A stretch of DNA of 64,000 nt, taken from Linepithema humile (Eukaryota > Arthropoda > Insecta > Hymenoptera > Formicidae). The stretch spans positions 5,580,001-5,644,000 of the forward strand of contig NC_090131.1 in assembly GCF_040581485.1 (NCBI RefSeq), given 5' to 3'. The translations under genes were made by a program, and so were the position numbers. The notes under the pieces are model-generated. The model made no database searches. It was given only the letters and a program-made list of their open reading frames with translations, and was not told the DNA's origin. This document shows positions 62,401 through 64,000 of the stretch, piece after piece (the stretch's first letter is position 1; the number at the start of each line of letters is the position of its first letter).

Positions 62401-63307
62401 TCGGCAAGAACATTCGTGACCGATCTTCCTTCCAACGTTTTCCGCGGCCAATTATCCTTGTCCTTTTCGTATAAAAAAAAAAACACGAAGGTAACATGCG
62501 TTCAAGATGTCCAGTCACGTAGACAAGTCCGCCGGCAGAATACACATTGGGAAATAAACGCGGATCTTGGAAATAAATACGAAGACGTGAGGGCACGCGC
62601 GTTTCGTGCTTTCGAATATCTTGAAAGCAGCGGGGAACGTGTTTCCTACGACCGACGAAACCGAGAAAGCTAGTCGGGCGTGTTCGACAGGTACACCGAC
62701 AACGACGGACGACGCCGTAAGCTGCAAGCTATTCTTGCGTCTCGTCGGGATGTCGAGGTGCTGGGTTCCTTAATGAGCTGTATGTGACTTCGCATTTATA
62801 GAAAATTAGCGTGCTTCCCGTAACGGTCTTTACGGGCTGAACGACAATGGAAGTTCGCAGTAAAACAAATTTGACAAATGTGTGACAGAACTTAATGCGG
62901 TCCACAAACTGCAACGCACGTATTCGTGTTTCAAAATGCTATGGGAAACTGCAAATCGCGAGATTAGTAAGAAAATGAAAACGACGGCGCTGCGATTCGC
63001 ACATTACGTACGGTTTTAGCGAAAAGTTATGATTTTGACAGGCCGTCACGCGAATCGTGGCGCATATTCCGCATCCGCGTCACATACGTGTGGCTGTATG
63101 CGGCGTGCACGTATGCATGCACACAGAGAAACGTGCCGGAAATCTGTGCAACAGGTGGCATCGACGGGCCGCACTGCAGTTTCGTGCAGTTTCGAAGGAG
63201 GCACTCTGCGGACGATGGTAAGGACAATTTCGATTCGCGTCGAATGAGACGCGATTAAACGGGTGTCATTACGTGAAATTTCCGCCGCTAAATAGATCGT
63301 TGCACGC
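59414..63307. other. Non-coding stretch
   Basis: No gene is recognised. GTCAT is repeated three times at about 60826-60840. A diverged short repeat TATATGTGTCAATA / TATATGTCTCAATA lies near 59810-59842. 60.6-61.15 kb is AT-rich. Confidence 0.6.
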
Positions 63308-63340
63308 GGTGGCGGCGGCGGCGGCGGCGGCGGTGGCGGC
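63308..63340. repeat. GGC trinucleotide array
   Basis: About ten GGC units with GGT at each end. On the minus strand it would encode a proline run, but no supported gene spans it. Confidence 0.96.
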
Positions 63341-64000
63341 AAGGACAATGAATCGAATCATCCTGGATGCAGAATCTCGATAGCAAGATAACAGACAGTG
63401 TGTCTCATATAATGCGGAATGCATTTCGCCGCAGAATGCGTCTAATTGCATCGCACGCGTAAGAATCACGCACGGATGAGCCTTGATGCGGAGCGTGCCG
63501 GGAAACTGAGCTTGAAATTGCTCAATGCGGAATTGCTGCGAATGTGAATCACTCGCCGACCGGCGGACAGCGGGGGCAGGAGGAAGACGCTTTTACATAA
63601 GGCATTCTCCAGCGATTGCGCGCGCTCGCAACGAGGACGCGTCGGGATGTCGTAAAATCCGCGAAGCCGCGTTAAAAACTGATGGCTAACCGTATCTCGT
63701 TTTCTTACGCTCGCGAGTCTTGCCGCTCCATCGCGCCGAGATAAAATCCCGCTCCGTTTATCTGCGCCAGTGGCTGTCAATCTGGAGTACCCTCTCGGCA
63801 TTCACCGGTGCTCTATGTGTTTAGCGACGGTTACCTTTCACTTCCGCTTTTAAATTGGAAAATTGATTACTTTTTGTTCTAGAAAATTAGACCAATTGCG
63901 GAAATAATGGAGATGAATTTTTTGTATCGACGAAGAGGTGGATCGCAATCGTAAAGAAAAGTTGAACACGACTGATTCGTTCGTCTACGTGTTGGATTAT
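63341..64000. other. Non-coding stretch to window end
   Basis: No gene is recognised. CpG-rich to about 63.8 kb. Confidence 0.6.

Noticed and set aside
1..64000. CRISPR arrays, rRNA genes, telomeric TTAGG arrays and bacterial operon features
   Set aside because: No regularly spaced direct repeats, no rRNA-like sequence, no TTAGG arrays and no gene-dense coding strand are present.

Overview
This 64 kb window reads as nuclear DNA from an insect, most plausibly a hymenopteran and possibly an ant. This is inference from four things: abundant, undepleted CpG in sequence with no coding constraint; dense GA/CT, TA and GC-triplet microsatellites; a patchwork of CpG-dense and very AT-rich blocks; and short transposon relics whose ends resemble the ACAGGGTG- and ACAGGATG-type termini common in insect elements. 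Nothing points to a prokaryote, plasmid, phage or organelle. There are no operons, no ribosome-binding-site-led genes, no rRNA and no convincing tRNA.

I could not support a single protein-coding gene. The longest open stretches are about 130-210 codons. Several have no internal ATG near their start, many are arginine- and serine-rich in the way CpG-rich random DNA produces, and opposite strands are often open over the same bases. None shows a recognisable domain. I therefore read the window as intergenic DNA or the inside of a very large intron. Small exons without a long frame could have escaped me.

Layout: 1-8.1 kb is mixed to AT-rich and holds one copy of an interspersed repeat (7218-7328). 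8.3-10 kb is CpG-rich with clustered microsatellites, including a CCGA tetranucleotide array. 11.1-13.2 kb holds two local tandem duplications. 16.1-16.3 kb holds a second, inverted copy of the repeat at 7.2 kb. 19.5-22.9 kb is CpG-dense with GC-triplet arrays. 27.7-28.0 kb and 33.7-34.0 kb each hold a short element with terminal inverted repeats (MITE-like). 32.3-33.6 kb and 34.7-35.4 kb are AT-rich islands, the first with a long inverted repeat. 36-53 kb is mostly unremarkable, with scattered hairpins, an octamer minisatellite (49.1 kb) and paired C-tracts (51.9 and 52.1 kb). 54-57.7 kb is again CpG-rich with CT/GA arrays. 58-64 kb holds more microsatellites and a hairpin cluster near 58.9 kb.

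No multi-gene system can be described. The items most worth checking are the inverted-repeat elements, the two-copy repeat family, the tandem duplications and the long hairpin at 32.9 kb.
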